Made by a program: the position numbers and the translations under genes
Shown: piece after piece, positions 39,701-53,200 of the stretch
Layout of the letters: the number at the start of each line of letters is the position of its first letter
Numbering within the stretch: position 1 is the first letter of the stretch
The notes under the pieces: generated by a model
Database searches by the model: none
What the model saw: the letters and a program-made list of their open reading frames with translations, nothing else
Told to the model about the DNA's origin: nothing
Origin: Antedon bifida
Taxonomy: Eukaryota; Echinodermata; Crinoidea; Comatulida; Antedonidae
NCBI GenBank assembly: GCA_963402885.1
Contig: OY727097.1
Location: forward strand, 30,559,401 to 30,623,400
Direction: 5' to 3'
Length of the DNA stretch: 64,000 nt

Positions 39701-41720
39701 CTTAGGAGCTCTGTCTAATGTCTGGAAATGATGATGTCATATCACTACCATATTTGGGCATATCACTACGATATTTGGGCACATCAAACATTTTGATAGT
39801 GTAGACAGAGCTTTAGGAGCAAGTATACATACCTGAAGATAGCGAGATGATGAAGATGTCTGAGCATTGCAAGGAATGCCAATGGTGGCAGCATAAACAA
39901 CAACCACTGGTAGGTGGCAAAATTATTAAAGTACGAACCAAGATTTTCAGTGATGAATATTAAATAGGCACAGCAAAACCCTGTAAGAATAACACATACA
40001 TGTGGTTTATATAGCCACACACAAAATAGGGTTAGAACTGTCATATAGAGAGACCCGAGTTCAATTCCCGACAACTCCCAGTCCACTCAGCTGTAAATGA
40101 GTACCTGGTTGAAAATACTATGGAGGATAAGGCGGCACGGAAAGGTACTGGCCACCACATAATGCTCATTACCCTACGTTTAGAAATGAACCTTACACAA
40201 AATACATAACCATAGTTAAAGATATTCAGAGGCTTACAAACTCTACTAGCTTGGTCAGAGTGCCTTGACCTGTCCAGATCACAAAATGGACTTACCTGTT
40301 TGTGAGATGACAATAACCGAGTCTACTAAAGTTCTTCCAGAATTACCCAGGGCATAGTAACCTGTAAATACAAAATGATAAAACAAAATAATAAAAATAT
40401 ATAATATTTTTTTTTATATTTTATGCATACAATATCTATCAATTTATTTATAGAATAATTATACAATTTCTTTTTTTTTTTAAACAAAAACTTTAAATCA
40501 CAAACCTAAATCACCATAATCCAGTTCTTTTTGAGCAGCCTGTAAAAAAATATATTGCATTTTATTATTCAATTGTTTAATGCAGCAAGTGTTATATTCT
40601 CATGTGATTTATCATATATAATATATATATATTAATTTAGAGCCGCGCCTATACGTTCTTGTTGTCAGTTCATATTTGGTTCTGTCCTACTTGATTTCGG
40701 TTTGTGATTCTTTGAGAATTACATAACTTTCCAACTCTCATTGATATGGCTTGGTATATTGTGTTTAACCAAAAAAAAGAACATTCTTTTTTTTTGTCTT
40801 TTGTGAGATACACTCACCTTTATTTCCATTTCACTACATTTACAGAGAAAATATCACTGTAAACGTTTCTTTGCAACCAAAATTGATGTTTTTTTTATAT
40901 ACAGTATACAGAACATTCCATATGCCAATTGTGTTCTGAGTCCAGTACACTACTACTAGTTATTACTCTTAGGGTCTGTGGTTGCTTACTCAACAACATG
41001 GTTAATTTACTTACTTACTTAGTAAGCTTACTTACTTTTGATTCTGCTGGCAGGTTTTTAACATCATGTCTAAATCCATTTGATTCGTTTTTATGACTTT
41101 CCATTAAATCTAATTTTTCGTATGTTTCTCCTTTGTTGTAGCCTTCTTCTGTTTCAACATCTACAATTTTGTAATTTTTTCTAACTTCTGGGTTTTGATT
41201 CAATCTGTATTTACAGTCAATCAACAGAAGCATTGCTTTGATGCTACAAATGTTTAAAATAATAATTTAAAAAAACATCTTCAATGTCAAATTATGTATA
41301 TGATTATGAACAGAATAAAGAAATCATTTAGTGTTTCATATCATATCATATGTATTAATTTTAATATTAATATATATATTAATTGTATTTAAATAAAGTT
41401 TGTTTGTATGACATGTCAAAAATGATTTTATCTTACCTGACAGCTGATACGATAATCATTATGACAACTCCCTCTAATATTCCAGACTATAAAATAAAAT
41501 CAAAACAATAAAAAAATGCTAGGCCTAAAACTATAATCAACAGTGTCTGTCACCGGGCCAAGACTCGATTCAAGAAACGAAGCGGCAGAAGCCTAGCTAC
41601 AAAATAATAACTTACCTCTTTGAAAGCATACGGTAGACCCAGAACACCAGCGCCTACAAAGGTTATAAAGATATTGGCAAATATCTTCACCGGACTGTCT
41701 GACCCTCCAGAATCATGCAT
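36726..41720 (-). CDS. SLC36/AVT3-like amino acid transporter
   Basis: Fourteen in-frame exons on the minus strand, 469 aa: 41720-41616, 41486-41437, 41243-41036, 40539-40506, 40361-40296, 39980-39833, 39500-39420, 39012-38943, 38726-38662, 38380-38314, 38181-37999, 37603-37452, 37129-37070, 36846-36726. The N-terminus (KIFANIFITFVGAGVLGLPY, then AFKE) is the first helix signature of the amino acid/auxin permease fold. GFPFFLGIAIYCFEGAGMVL and FSLFFTYPMMMFPV match the SLC36 group. About ten to eleven membrane helices are expected, with a hydrophilic loop of about 55 residues after helix 2. Members carry amino acids with protons at lysosomes or the plasma membrane. Substrate and exact subfamily (SLC36A versus vacuolar AVT3-like) cannot be told from sequence reading alone. 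The gene is head-to-head with TAF7. Confidence 0.85.
39052..39194 (+). mobile_element. MITE copy 17 (orientation A)
   Basis: Full-length, with one extra base in the right terminus (gtagaccagagct). It lies in SLC36-like intron 7, 39 nt from the acceptor. Confidence 0.9.
39707..39812 (+). mobile_element. MITE copy 18 (orientation A)
   Basis: Left arm partly deleted (ctgtctaatg), right terminus intact. Flanked by TTAGG on both sides. It lies 20 nt from the donor of SLC36-like exon 6. Confidence 0.85.
40025..40210 (+). repeat. SINE-like element, 5'-truncated
   Basis: Contains a box B-like GAGTTCAATTCCCG followed by agtccactcagctgtaaatg and agtacctggt, a block that recurs in SINEs of marine invertebrates as I recall. 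It fills much of SLC36-like intron 5 and generates the spurious minus-strand ORF at 40041-40313. Confidence 0.55.
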
Positions 41721-42144
41721 GTTTATTGTGTTAAAATGTCATTTAAAACGTCAAAATATCAGATCCAACACCAATTTTTGTCAAACTACGTGGAAGTAAA
41801 CTTCTTTAATTTCAACTATTTAGCATACAAAGCAGGGAGGTCAGGCAAACGTCACAAGTGATTCGCCACGCCCACGTAATTATCTTGTGCGGGATTCAGA
41901 CCTAAACTATATTTGTAGATTCATACTAAAAACCTATTGTATTAAATGGTTTTGGTCCAATATCACATTTAGTTTTTACTCAACTACTCCTACTTGTTAT
42001 TTGAAAAATATAAGGCAATATAATAGTAGAGTGGGCGTTTATGTTGATAAATATTCATAAACTATAAGGCGTACGCGAAAAAGAGATTTTTTGCTGAGAG
42101 CGACAAGATATAGCGCCACCACACAACATAAACGAAAAAACAAA
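41721..42144. promoter_or_regulatory. Shared SLC36-like/TAF7 head-to-head promoter interval
   Basis: A 424-bp gap between divergent start codons. GC-richer patches include cgccacgcccacgtaatt (about 41861-41878) and agcgccaccac near 42112. A ggtccaatatc CCAAT-like motif lies near 41953. The TAF7 ATG sits in caaaATGGCG, a YY1-like start context. Confidence 0.5.
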
Positions 42145-45100
42145 ATGGCGAATGTTAAAAAAGACGATATTATTCCGGAGCTTGAAAACCATTTTATCCT
42201 TCGAATGCCTGCAGTATGTAATGATTTTTTTCTTTCAATTTAACCATAGAATACTTGTAGTTAACTGTTATTAGCTAAACCGATATATTTAATTATCTAG
42301 GCGGGGTTGTATAGGCTAGGCATGACGGTCGCATAAATAAAATGGATGGGAAGTGACTGCTCAGTGCTGAAGTCATGAGGGTGGTGGCAACTAGTCGTTT
42401 CGCCCCTCAATTCAATGATATAGTGTAGTAAAATTATTAAATAAAAGCAATAGGCTTAGTAAGATTATAAGTAAGTCTATTTGACTTATATGTTTTGAAT
42501 ATAAATCAATTATTACACATTTTATGACTAAAATGAAAAATAAAATACTTTTTTTTGCAGCATGCATCAGATAAACTTAGACATCTTGTTCATGTTGGAA
42601 ACACAAGTGTAAAAGATAAAATATCTATTGAGCTTTATGGTAGGTTTGCGTTACAATAAATGTTTATTTATACTTCTTTTTCTGTAGTCTATTGTTTCAT
42701 TGTACATAATATAAGAAAACAATACAAAATGTATTAAAATTAAATTTATTTATATCGTTGAATCCTCCAGGTGATAATCGCCATGGCACTGTACGGTTTG
42801 ATAAAGAAGCATTTGCAGCCAAGGTAACAGCAAAATTTGTGTTTTTTTTATAATTATCAGCATTATAATTATGTACACTATATGTTTATACTACATACAA
42901 CAAAATGTTTAGTACTTGTCTGACTATTGTGTCAGAAGAATATGTTTTAATTTGAATAATAAACTTTACTTTGCAGTTGGTTGACATGCCATCAATATTA
43001 GAATCATATAAAACAATTGATAAAAAGACGTTCTTCAAGACCGCGGACATCTGCCAGGTATGAATCGTCCATTTGGAACATAAATAATACTAATAGTTTG
43101 ATGCAGAAAAAAAAGGAAAATTGTTCAGCAAATACTGCATTTAGCATTGCTAATACAGTAGTGTGTAAATATCTATTTTATTTATACAGATGTTGGTGTG
43201 TACCACCAACGAGGGTGGTGAAGATAGCAGTAGTGGGCGTGATGAGAAACCATCACCCCACAAAAATCCTAATAAGGTTGACAAGAAATTTCTTTGGAAT
43301 CATGGAAGTAAGTTAAATATAAAAACTAGACTAATTTATTTCTATATACATTATGAAGCAAAGATGAATTATATAGTAAATAATTGTTGAATTTCATTAC
43401 TGCTGTAATATAACTATGTTCAAAGTGGAGTATCCTTAAGCTCAAACTTTATGTGACAAAACAATGTGATGTGCTTATATATGGAGATGATGATGTCATA
43501 TCACTACCATATTTGGTAACATTTGTCTTTCTATTTAAATTAGTAACACCGCCACTAAAAAATGTAAGAAAAAGAAGATTTAGAAAAACAGCCAAGAAAA
43601 AGGTATAGTTTACAAATATTAACATTTCCATAATTTTATTACAAACTTTATACCACTGATAATCAGTAATTTTATGCTTTCTTTTCTGAATATAGTTGAT
43701 TCAACGTTTGTTTTGTTTTTTATGTAGTATATTGAGTCACCTGATATAGAAAAAGAAGTGAAGAGACTACTACGAATGGACAGCACTGCTATTAAAATAC
43801 GTATCCTTTATAATTCTATGGCAAACTTGTCATATTACCTGTTACCCTGGTGTGCTACTTTTGTGGTATTTAATTGTTCTGCAGTGGGGACTTATCTATT
43901 CCTAGTGCTTTTACTGGTGAATGGATAGTTAGTTTGCCAATTAATTTGCCATTTGTAATCCTTAACTTAGTACCAAAGGATGGGAAATGCTACCAGACAA
44001 AGATGGAAAAGAAGACACAAAGAATGAATCACAAATGGGTAAGTGCATTCTAAATCTCTTGTCAAAAAAATAAATAAAAATGTAAGTGTCCCACCAAATA
44101 AAATTGTCTCGAATAGAAATCTACTGTAGTCAAAGGTAAACCAATTGATATAATTGTGCTGAGCAGAGGTGACCAAGGAAACCCACCTTCAAAGTTTAAC
44201 ACCACACCCAGCAGCCAAATCTGAACATAGAATCCATCAAACAAACATCTGGGTAGCTAAGAGTAATACTCTTTTCCCCATCCACTCTCAACCACCCTGT
44301 TAGTGGGATAATTCACTGATTGGAATGAAATAAATAAATAAATTTTGAATAAAAAATCTTGTCCAGTACTGAGTAGCATATTTAGATTGCTTTTTTAATT
44401 GTTATGACCACCCAATTGATATTATTCAGATGGAAATGACTGGAAACAGATATTTGAAGAAGTCAGTAGTTCTGAGAACGAAGAGGAGGAGGAAGATGTA
44501 AACATAATGGAGTTGGAAGATTCAAGGCAAGATATGGAAGAGTTCAAAGGTCAGAACGTGACCAGTACTCTTGAAAGTTTAGAGGCAATTGTGAGCCAAG
44601 ATGAAACACTCACAGAAGATAGTATGCTACAAGAGAGTGAGTTTTTATTCCATACCTTTCTGTTTTATATTATACCATAGCTCTGTCCACACTATCAAAC
44701 TTTATGTAAGTTTGATAGAGCTTTGCGCTTGGTTAGTCGATTATTATACATGTACAGTACCACCTGGTTTTATTTAAATTCAAATATGAATTATAAAATC
44801 TGGGACTAAATCTGACCCAATGAACTTATGTGGATAACGATAGTTTTTATGCTGTTTTAACAAGTGTGTTCTATCTATACCACATGTGTTGATAAAATAG
44901 GGTTTCTTTTTTGTAGATGAATTTGTGAAACGGTATGCAGAGTTAGAACAACAAATGACTGAACTGAACCAGAAGAAAAGAATGCAGGAAGAGGCCATTG
45001 CTAATGTTGACAATGTTATGTTAAAGGTTTGTATATAGTAATCACATATACTGGGACCATAGCTAGCAGGCAGCCAAAGTGGTAACCAACCACCCCCATC

Positions 45101-45586
45101 ATTATACATTGTACCAAGGCTGTAGCCAGCATAAAGCAGGCAAGGTGGTTCCTCTCACACCCTGCCCATTTTATTACATTGTAATCACATTATAAACTAC
45201 AAATATGCCAATGATTATTAGGCCAGGCAGTAAACATTTTCAATTTTTATTCCTTTTTAGCAACGATTTCAATCAAAACTGGATGAGGTTTTACTGGAAA
45301 TGAAGAAACATGAGGAGGAGGTATATCATATAACACTAGTCATGCGTTTATGCTACAATACTATTACACCCCTGATTGTATTCTGGCAATTTGATTGGTT
45401 AATTATGCATCATGTGTCATTTAGAATTAGCCCTATATTCTCATCATTAAACTCATTAACATTAATTATTTGTATACTATTATTTCAATGCTTGATGGAT
45501 GTTGTATGATCATCTGCACAGTATTATAATTTGTGTTATTTACTTTTCAGATGGAAACGTTAAAAGTTCTCATAGGGCCAAGCTGA
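42145..45586 (+). CDS. TAF7: TAF7, TFIID subunit
   Basis: Twelve in-frame exons, 334 aa (human 349): 42145-42213, 42561-42639, 42771-42823, 42977-43057, 43190-43307, 43544-43602, 43728-43800, 43979-44038, 44430-44636, 44917-45026, 45261-45320, 45551-45586. The TAFII55 N-terminal domain spans about residues 12-160: [77 protein letters not shown]. An acidic segment ([19 protein letters not shown]) and a C-terminal coiled coil follow. TAF7 binds TAF1 in TFIID and restrains its activity at RNA polymerase II promoters. Human TAF7 is intronless, so this multi-exon gene probably keeps the ancestral structure. Confidence 0.97.
43438..43518 (+). mobile_element. MITE copy 19, left-half fragment
   Basis: Recognisable from ctcaaactttatgtgacaaa to actaccatatttgg. 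The right half is missing. It ends 25 nt before the TAF7 exon 6 acceptor. Confidence 0.8.
43801..43978 (+). other. U12-type GT-AG intron of TAF7
   Basis: The donor is GTATCCTTT. The branch site TCCTTAAC (A at 43965) lies 13 nt before the AG at 43977-43978. Both match the minor-spliceosome consensus. Splicing completes the arginine codon in IKI-R-WEML. Confidence 0.9.
44679..44722 (+). mobile_element. MITE copy 20, arms only
   Basis: A 44-bp remnant: the two termini fused around tttatgtaag after loss of the interior. It lies 42 nt into TAF7 intron 9. Confidence 0.8.
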
Positions 45587-45722
45587 AATTAGTTAGTAGC
45601 TGAATTTTAAGAGGATGGCATTGTGGGTGCAGGATAGGATAACAGATATTGTTTGTCAAAAGTGTTCAAAAGCTTGATCATGGATATTACATCATCAACT
45701 GAAGATTTAAGTTGTACAAAAC

Positions 45723-45837
45723 AATAAAACATGTCTGTAAATCATGTGTTATATATATACTGTAAATAATTTCAAAATTAGGCATTCAACCGTGTATAAT
45801 ATTTAAGATAATATGGATGTACAATATTTGCAATAAA
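45723..45837 (+). terminator. TAF7 poly(A) signals
   Basis: AATAAA occurs at 45723-45728 and 45832-45837, on the coding strand 137 and 246 bp past the stop. Either could be used. Confidence 0.6.
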
Positions 45838-47099
45838 CTCTCTTGACTCAACTGTATTCAATCAATTGTATTTGTGTTTGATCTTAAAACATTATTGTGT
45901 TTTATATTGAATAGAAAAGTATAATAATATACCACACTACAAACAATACTATTGAGGCTATAGCCTAATACTATATTATTCATGCCACTGTTTTCCCCCA
46001 ATCATAACAATTGTATTTGTATGAATTTTGATTAAGAGCACCCAGTGTAAATCAGTGTCAACACTGATCTGGGCTACCTCTTAAAGACAATATATTTGAG
46101 AATAGATTTTTATAACCAGATATAAACCAGTTTCCAGGTAAGTATGTACATTATTTATTACTGTATGTGAATTGTTTCATAATGTGTAATTTGCAAAGGT
46201 GTATTTTGACATAATCACTTTGCAATAGACCAGTGCCCCAAGTCTGCAGTTATTGTTTTATTCCATGAGTCGACGTACATAATTGTGAGTATTAATTATA
46301 CGTATGAAACGCCATATGTGCCAAAGCGTGTGAAAGCAGGACATGCAATAAAGAAAAACATAAACATCTGTACCTTGTAGTAAATACAATTTTTAATTGT
46401 TAAAAAATCTGATCAAATCCAAACTATTTAATAAGAATAAACTACTTTTATCATTAGAACTTTAAAAATCTTTGATCTTAGACATCATGTTGTTTTTTAC
46501 AGAGCTTGCAATAAATTAAATGAAAGTTTCAATTGTGGAAAAACCTGATCAAATAATTGTTAAAATGCTGTATGATTTTGATCTCAATCAGTACTGTTTT
46601 TAAAATTTAATTTACACAGAATAATTATATACAATGATACATCTACAAAAACTGAAAGAATTGTTGTGCAATGATAAACTAGGTTATGTTATGTACAATC
46701 TATATATATATAATATATACATATGATAAATAATCACATAATTTGTAAACCACAATATATTACAGTCAAATCATCATATAAGTATAATCCGGCATTATAA
46801 AAAGAATGTGCTTGATTGATTTTCAAAAAACCATCTTATATAGCGGTACTATTAACGATGTTGAGTTTGGTTATGCGGGCACTTTTTGTCAAGCTATCTG
46901 ATTGGCTGATTTTAGGTTTTTAGGTGACACCCTTGGGTTCTGTTATCCCAGACATGGACATTTCCTTTTCTAGGTTTCTAGTCGTCGCGAAAAATTATCA
47001 ATTTTCAGAGATGGACGACTTGGATAAAAGATGTAATGCATAATATACATAGGCTGTAGCAAGTGAAAACCATCCTATTATACACCCAGAGAAACACAA
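45838..47099. other. Intergenic region between convergent TAF7 and NUMA1
   Basis: About 1.26 kb of AT-rich sequence with no exon, RNA gene or recognised repeat seen. Confidence 0.6.
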
Positions 47100-47105
47100 T
47101 TTATT
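47100..47105 (-). terminator. Candidate NUMA1 poly(A) signal
   Basis: Minus-strand AATAAA 173 bp past the NUMA1 stop codon. Confidence 0.5.
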
Positions 47106-47277
47106 ATAGCGCGTAATAGTAGTACTTTTTTCTGTTCTATCTTCTCGTTTGTAATACAGAATCGTAATTAAATCTTTGTCAAACTAATTAATATGATCGT
47201 AGTAAGTAGCCCTAGTCTTCTTTTCTCCTTGTACTTGTGTCCGTTTTGCTCTTGACCAATTGTGTCATAAAAAATAC

Positions 47278-50200
47278 TCAATTCCATTTCAATAGGTTGC
47301 CAATTTTCTGAAAAATAATATTAATTTATTTTTAGATCCACCTACTAAACCTTATTGTACTGTACTGGTAATCAATTAGACCAGAAGAACAGTCACATTA
47401 ATGTACAAAGGGTTGTGATCATTCAACTTTAATTGGAGTTCTGTACTTACATTAGTTTTCTTAGGTGTTTTAACTTTCTTGGATTTTGGTGTTTCTTTAC
47501 CTTCCTCTACAGTTTGTTTGTTCTTCTCAGTTTTTGACTTTAAAAATCCTTTACCAAAAGACATCCGTGTTGAGCGTCTTTTGAATTGAGGCTTTGGTGA
47601 GAAACCAATGCTAAAAGATACACTATCTCTTCGTGGATCTGTTGCCTAGAAAATGAAATCAAAAAGGCTTTAGAAATATCTTTTCTACCAATTCAAATAA
47701 CCAATGACATAAAATGTGTAGGTCGTTGCAAATTGAAAGATTTCCAATGTCCGATGGAAGCATCCAACAAATGATAGATTATTAAATTACCTCTGGTTGT
47801 TCATTAACCTTTGAACTCTTCTGGAAAGGTTTGCGACCATCTGGTGGTTTTCCATTAACACCAGAGTTGTTATCAGATGTCGTTTTTCTTGCTTTGGGTG
47901 CCATGGTTGTTGGAATGGTGAAAGTGACACCACTTGGGTCTTCTTTGTTGGATGATGACCTTGTGGACATTCTGTGCATAGACGATAAAGACGATGTGTT
48001 CTGGTTGTGAAATGTCTGCAGAGAGGTTGCTCGTCTCTCACTTAATTTTGTCACCTCGTTTGATAGCATTGGTTGGGATGTAGTTGATCGAAGCTAGTGA
48101 GAAAAAACAATACAGAACAATTAGACAAATTAGTGCAGAAACCAGAATGTATTTTAGTTGTTTCTATACAGTAGAACCCCTATTAAGGAGACACCTACAG
48201 GCCCAATAAAGTGTTCCTCAGTAGGGATGTCCCCTGAATAGGGGTGTTTAAAAGGACTAACTGTAGTTGACTGAACCACCACCTACAGGACCGTCCCCTC
48301 AGTAGGGATGTCCCCTGAATAGGGGTATTTAAAAGGACTAACTGTAGTTGACTGAACCACCACCTACAGGACCGTCCCCTCAGTAGGGATGTCCCCTGAA
48401 TAGGGGTATTTAAAAGGACTAACTGTAGTTGACTGAACCACCACCTACAGGACCGTCCCCTCAGTAGGGATGTCCCCTGAATAGGGGTATTTAAAAGGAC
48501 TAACTGTAGTTGACTGAACCACCACCTACAGGACCGTCCCCTCAGTAGGGATGTCCCCTGAATAGGGGTATTTAAAAGGACTAACTGTAGTTGACTGAAC
48601 CACCACCTACAGGACCGTCCCCTCAGTAGGGATGTCCCCTGAATAGGGGTATTTAAAAGGACTAACTGTAGTTGACTGAACCACCACCTACAGGACCGTC
48701 CCCTCAGTAGGGATGTCCCCTGAATAGGGGTGTTTAAAAGGACTAACTGTAGTTGACTGAACCACCACCTACAGGACCGTCCCCTCAGTAGGGATGTCCC
48801 CTGAATAGGGGTATTTAAAAGGACTAACTGTAGTTGACTGAACCACCACCTACAGGACCGTCCCCTCAGTAGGGATGTCCCCTGAATAGGGGTGTTTAAA
48901 AGGACTAACTGTAGTTGACTGTACCACCCCACGACCCAATAAAGCGTCTCCTAAGTACAGTAGGAATGTCCCCTGAATAGGTGTGTTTGAAAGGACTAAA
49001 CTACTATACCTTAGAGGACTTGTCAAGATCATCAAGTCCATTACTCTTTCTTTTCCTGGTTTGTCTTAACTGATAGCTAGGCATTCCTGCAGCTCCATCA
49101 TTGACCTTCATTGTTTTCAGGTCACTAATTGGTTCCTGACAGGCTTGCGTCTCTGCAGGGTACGACGTCTGTAGATGCGGCAGACAAAGCGTGTTCCTGC
49201 GTTTTAATTCCGACAGACGGTTCCAATCATATTCCTGACTTTCGTCGTCATTCATAAAAAATCCAAAACGACCTGAAAAATAAACAATAAATTGTCCAAA
49301 TTTTTATGATAATTTTGGGGTAGAGATAATAAAAATGGCAATGATGATTGGATTTAATGATTTGATTCAAAACCTAGGCCAATCAGGCAATGAATCTACT
49401 GCTCCATTTTTTACCTGTCGTAGCCCTGCTCTTTGGTGAATCATTTTTAATACTGGATTGTAAAACAGACTGACTAGCACTTAGTTCATCTAGAGTCCTG
49501 CTTAAGCTCTCTGGATAGTCTGGGCCTAGGCTACTGTTAGCTAAACTATGTCTGCTGTATCCGATGCAGCTGGCCTGGCTTAGTTTGCTTATGTTGGTTA
49601 TGCTATGATGGTTAATCGTTTGGGTTTTGTTAACGGTGGAAACGGATGATGTGTTAAGACTCGTGTTAGCACTGGTGGATGTTTTAGACATGTTGATAAT
49701 GATGGTAGTACGGCCTGTGACAAAACAAAACAATTTTCAATTAGTTATTACGCATGATGTTATATTATTAGACATGCATATTATTACCAGGTTAAATAAA
49801 CATAAAAAAAGAGTAAATTTCTCACTTTTAGGTCTGGAGCTTGTGCTTAAATTTGAAGAATTTGATTCGAGTGATGCAACACTCCCTCTAAGATCGTCCA
49901 TATTTAGGCTTGCGTCCAGACTGTCTGCTGTAAGATTAGCTTCACTGTCACCTAAATTTGTTGGGCTGTCCACTAACATATTGTCTGTTATTTCGTCCAA
50001 TGAAAGTGGATTTGGTTCAGTTTTAGTAAGACCTAGTGGATGTTCAAACGTCGTTGACTTTTCGCGAAGTTGGCGATCTGCATAGTCCAGCTGTAGTAAA
50101 GAATAATATTATTTTTCAAACGTTCACATTTTTTATGTGATCATACTGGATTTAGGCAATAGTGGCTGAGCAGTTAAGAGTAGACAGAGATGAAATTAAT

Positions 50201-53200
50201 TTATATGTGTAACATCAATTCGCTGCACTTTGAGACGGTTGTACTATACAAAGTGCATTACAAATATGTTTTATACCAAAGAGGTATTCATAGTTAAGCT
50301 CTGTCTACACTACCAAACTTTATGTGATGTGTCCATATATGGACATGATGATGTCATATCACTATCATATTTGGGTATATCACTACCATATTTGGGCACA
50401 TCACATAGTTTGATAGTGTAGCTTTAGGCATGCATGTAGTACCTGAGTTTGGAGTGAGCGTACACGTTGAGCTAGATGATCTTTAGCTGATCGTTCTTCC
50501 GTCAGTTCAGTACCGCTAGTAAGCACTTTCTTGTTAAGCTTCTCCAGTTTGCACTTCATAATGTGATTTTCGTTCTCCAATGCAAACAGCTTAAAATCAA
50601 ACAAGGAGAAAATGTAACAAATTAAACACAAATGAAACTCTACAAAGTAAAATGCAGTATTTCATGCTGCTGAACAACTATTTTGGAGTTTACTATTATC
50701 TTTATCACCTATATTGGAATCAAGACTTTCTATTGAAACAAACAAGGGATCTAATTAAATTCTTTATTTCCACATACACCACCCACATATAGATGTACAT
50801 GGAGGATGCATATTTGTGATATAATACGACAGCCAACCCCTGTTTAATGGAAAACTTTCTTGCATCCTAAAGCTCTGTCTACACTATCAAACTTTGTGAT
50901 GTGCCCATATATGGACATGATGATGTCATATTATATACTACCACATTTGGGCACATCACACTTTTTTTGTCAAACTAGTTTGATAGTGTATACAGAGAGT
51001 TCTACTGTATAATTAAATTACCTTTTCAGACCAATCGGACCTTGCTTGATTCATTTCCGTCTTCATTTCTTGTAGTTTTTCATTTGCTTTCTTCTCTACA
51101 TCGCTCTTGTATGCATCAGCCTTCACGCATGTCTTTGTCAATTCTTTCTGTAGTTTCTCTGCCTTTTCTTTGTACTGCTGAGCTTCCTTTTCCAATTTTT
51201 TCTCTGCAAAAAACATTCGTATGCTCAATAATGTTCAGGAAAAAACATATTACCATAGAACATAAAACAAAAGCCATACCCAACAGGATTACACAAAAGT
51301 TGTATTACCACTAGGGGGCGCTTCACAAGTTTGTTAACAATAACAAATAAATAAATTTGTTAAAGTTATGGTTTCTTAATTTCTTCTTACTGTAACTGTG
51401 AAGTTCATTCTCCATTTGTTTATGCATCACAACAAGTTTTTCATTGGCAGTAACCTCCAGATGCTTCTTTGTTTCTTGTAAAGTTTCAGCTTCTCTAGTG
51501 GCTTGTTTCTTGGTCTGGACAAGTTCTAATTTGGAAGCTTCTAACTCTTGTTTGAGAAGGTCTTCCTTGACAACAGAACCTCTTCTCATTGTCTCAATTT
51601 CACGATCATACCTTTGAAAATGAATGCATCAAAAACATTAAATGTACAATCATTAATAGTTTTGGTTAACCGGTTCCCTAGACCTGACTTACTTTGGACT
51701 TTAGTATAGATAGAAAATTTGAAACCTCTGATAATTGTACATACCTTTCTTTTAGTTCCTCAATATCTTTCTCATGTCGCTGTTCTGCACTCTTTCTAAG
51801 TTCTTCCCACTTCCTTCTCATTTCTTTAGTTGAAAACTCCATAGCGCTCAGGTTTTGTTCGTACTGTGTTTCTACTTCGTTTAACTTGTCTTTCAACTCT
51901 AAATTCTTTTGAGTCAGTTCTTCTTCTCTCTCTTGCTTTGTCCTTTCTGCTGTAGTTCCTTCATCTTGTAGAACCTCAAGACTTTCTTTCAAATTTTGGC
52001 ATTTGCGTTGCTCTCCCGACAATAAGATGTTTACTTCTTTCGCTTCCTTCATCAACCCTGCTTCTCTTTCTTCCCATTCACTAGTTTTCTTATCCATCTC
52101 AGTCGTCTTTCTGTTGAGTTCTTCTCGTAAGTTACCCGTGTGTCGTCTTTCTTCAGTGATTTCGGTTTCCAAAAGGACTTTCATTTCAAGGAACTTGGAG
52201 TCTTGCTTGTTCATTTGTGCATTAGTGTGATCTAATTCTTCTTGAAGAAGAATGTTGCTATTTGCAGCTTGCTGAAGAGTACTGCTCATATCATCATATT
52301 TCTGAGTCAGTTCTTTGTTATTTCTAGCATACGATTCTAACTCCATGGAAAGTCTTGCAATTTCTTCCAGAAGTGATAAGTTCTTCACACTCTCGTCATT
52401 AACCTTTTCTGATAAATGAGTAATCTCTTCTTTAGATTCTTGAAGTGTCTGGTCTTTTTGTTGAAGCTCTGCTTCCAAACTAGTTTTCAATTTCTGTAGT
52501 TCTTTTCTTAGTTTCTCTATCTCAATATTTTTATTTTCCAAATTTCTTTGCATCTTCTCCGTCTCCGAACTCATTTTAGATTTTAGATATTCATTATTTT
52601 CTTTTTCTGCGTTAAGTTGGTGATGAATGTCTTGTAACATCTGGTTATGTTCAAGCGCTATGTTATCTGACTGTTGTTGAGTACCTTCCATTTCTTCAGC
52701 AAACTGCTTTGTCTGCTGTAATAACTCATCTTTAAGACTTTTAACTTGCATATTCAAATTATCAATAACAGTCTGTTTTTCAGCTTGTGTCTCTTTCCAT
52801 TCTCTAGCTACCTTTTCTTTATCTTCTGTCATAACCTTCATCTGTTCAAGTAAATGTGTGTAAGAACTTTCCGATTGTGTTTGCAACTTTTCAAATTCTA
52901 CCGCTCCGTCAGACATTTTCTTTGCTTTATCGTTCTTTTCTTCTTCAAGTTGTTTTTTAACCTTTTCTAATTCTAATTCGGTCTTCTTGAGTCTTTCTCT
53001 TTCTTCTTCAATTATTTCCTCCGCTTTGTTTCTCGCTGAACGAAGTTCTTCTTTTAGAGCTTCTATTTTGGCTTCCTGTGCCCAATTCTGGTTGTCAGAT
53101 TTCATCTGGAGAGCATGAAGGGAGCCCTGAACAGAATGTAATTTATCTTTCATAGAGGACTCCATACTTTGTTTATTCATTTTGATTCTTTCAAGATCAG

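Noticed and set aside
40041..40313. 90-codon minus-strand ORF in the SLC36-like gene
   Set aside because: It falls in a SINE-like element within an intron. The exon-to-exon frame of the transporter excludes it.
48195..48932. 245-codon repetitive ORF on the minus strand
   Set aside because: It exists only because the 81-bp minisatellite unit is a multiple of three. It lies between well supported NUMA1 exons and has no codon-level signs of selection.
48165..48995. CRISPR-like regular repeats
   Set aside because: Units are contiguous with no unique spacers, and the genome is eukaryotic.
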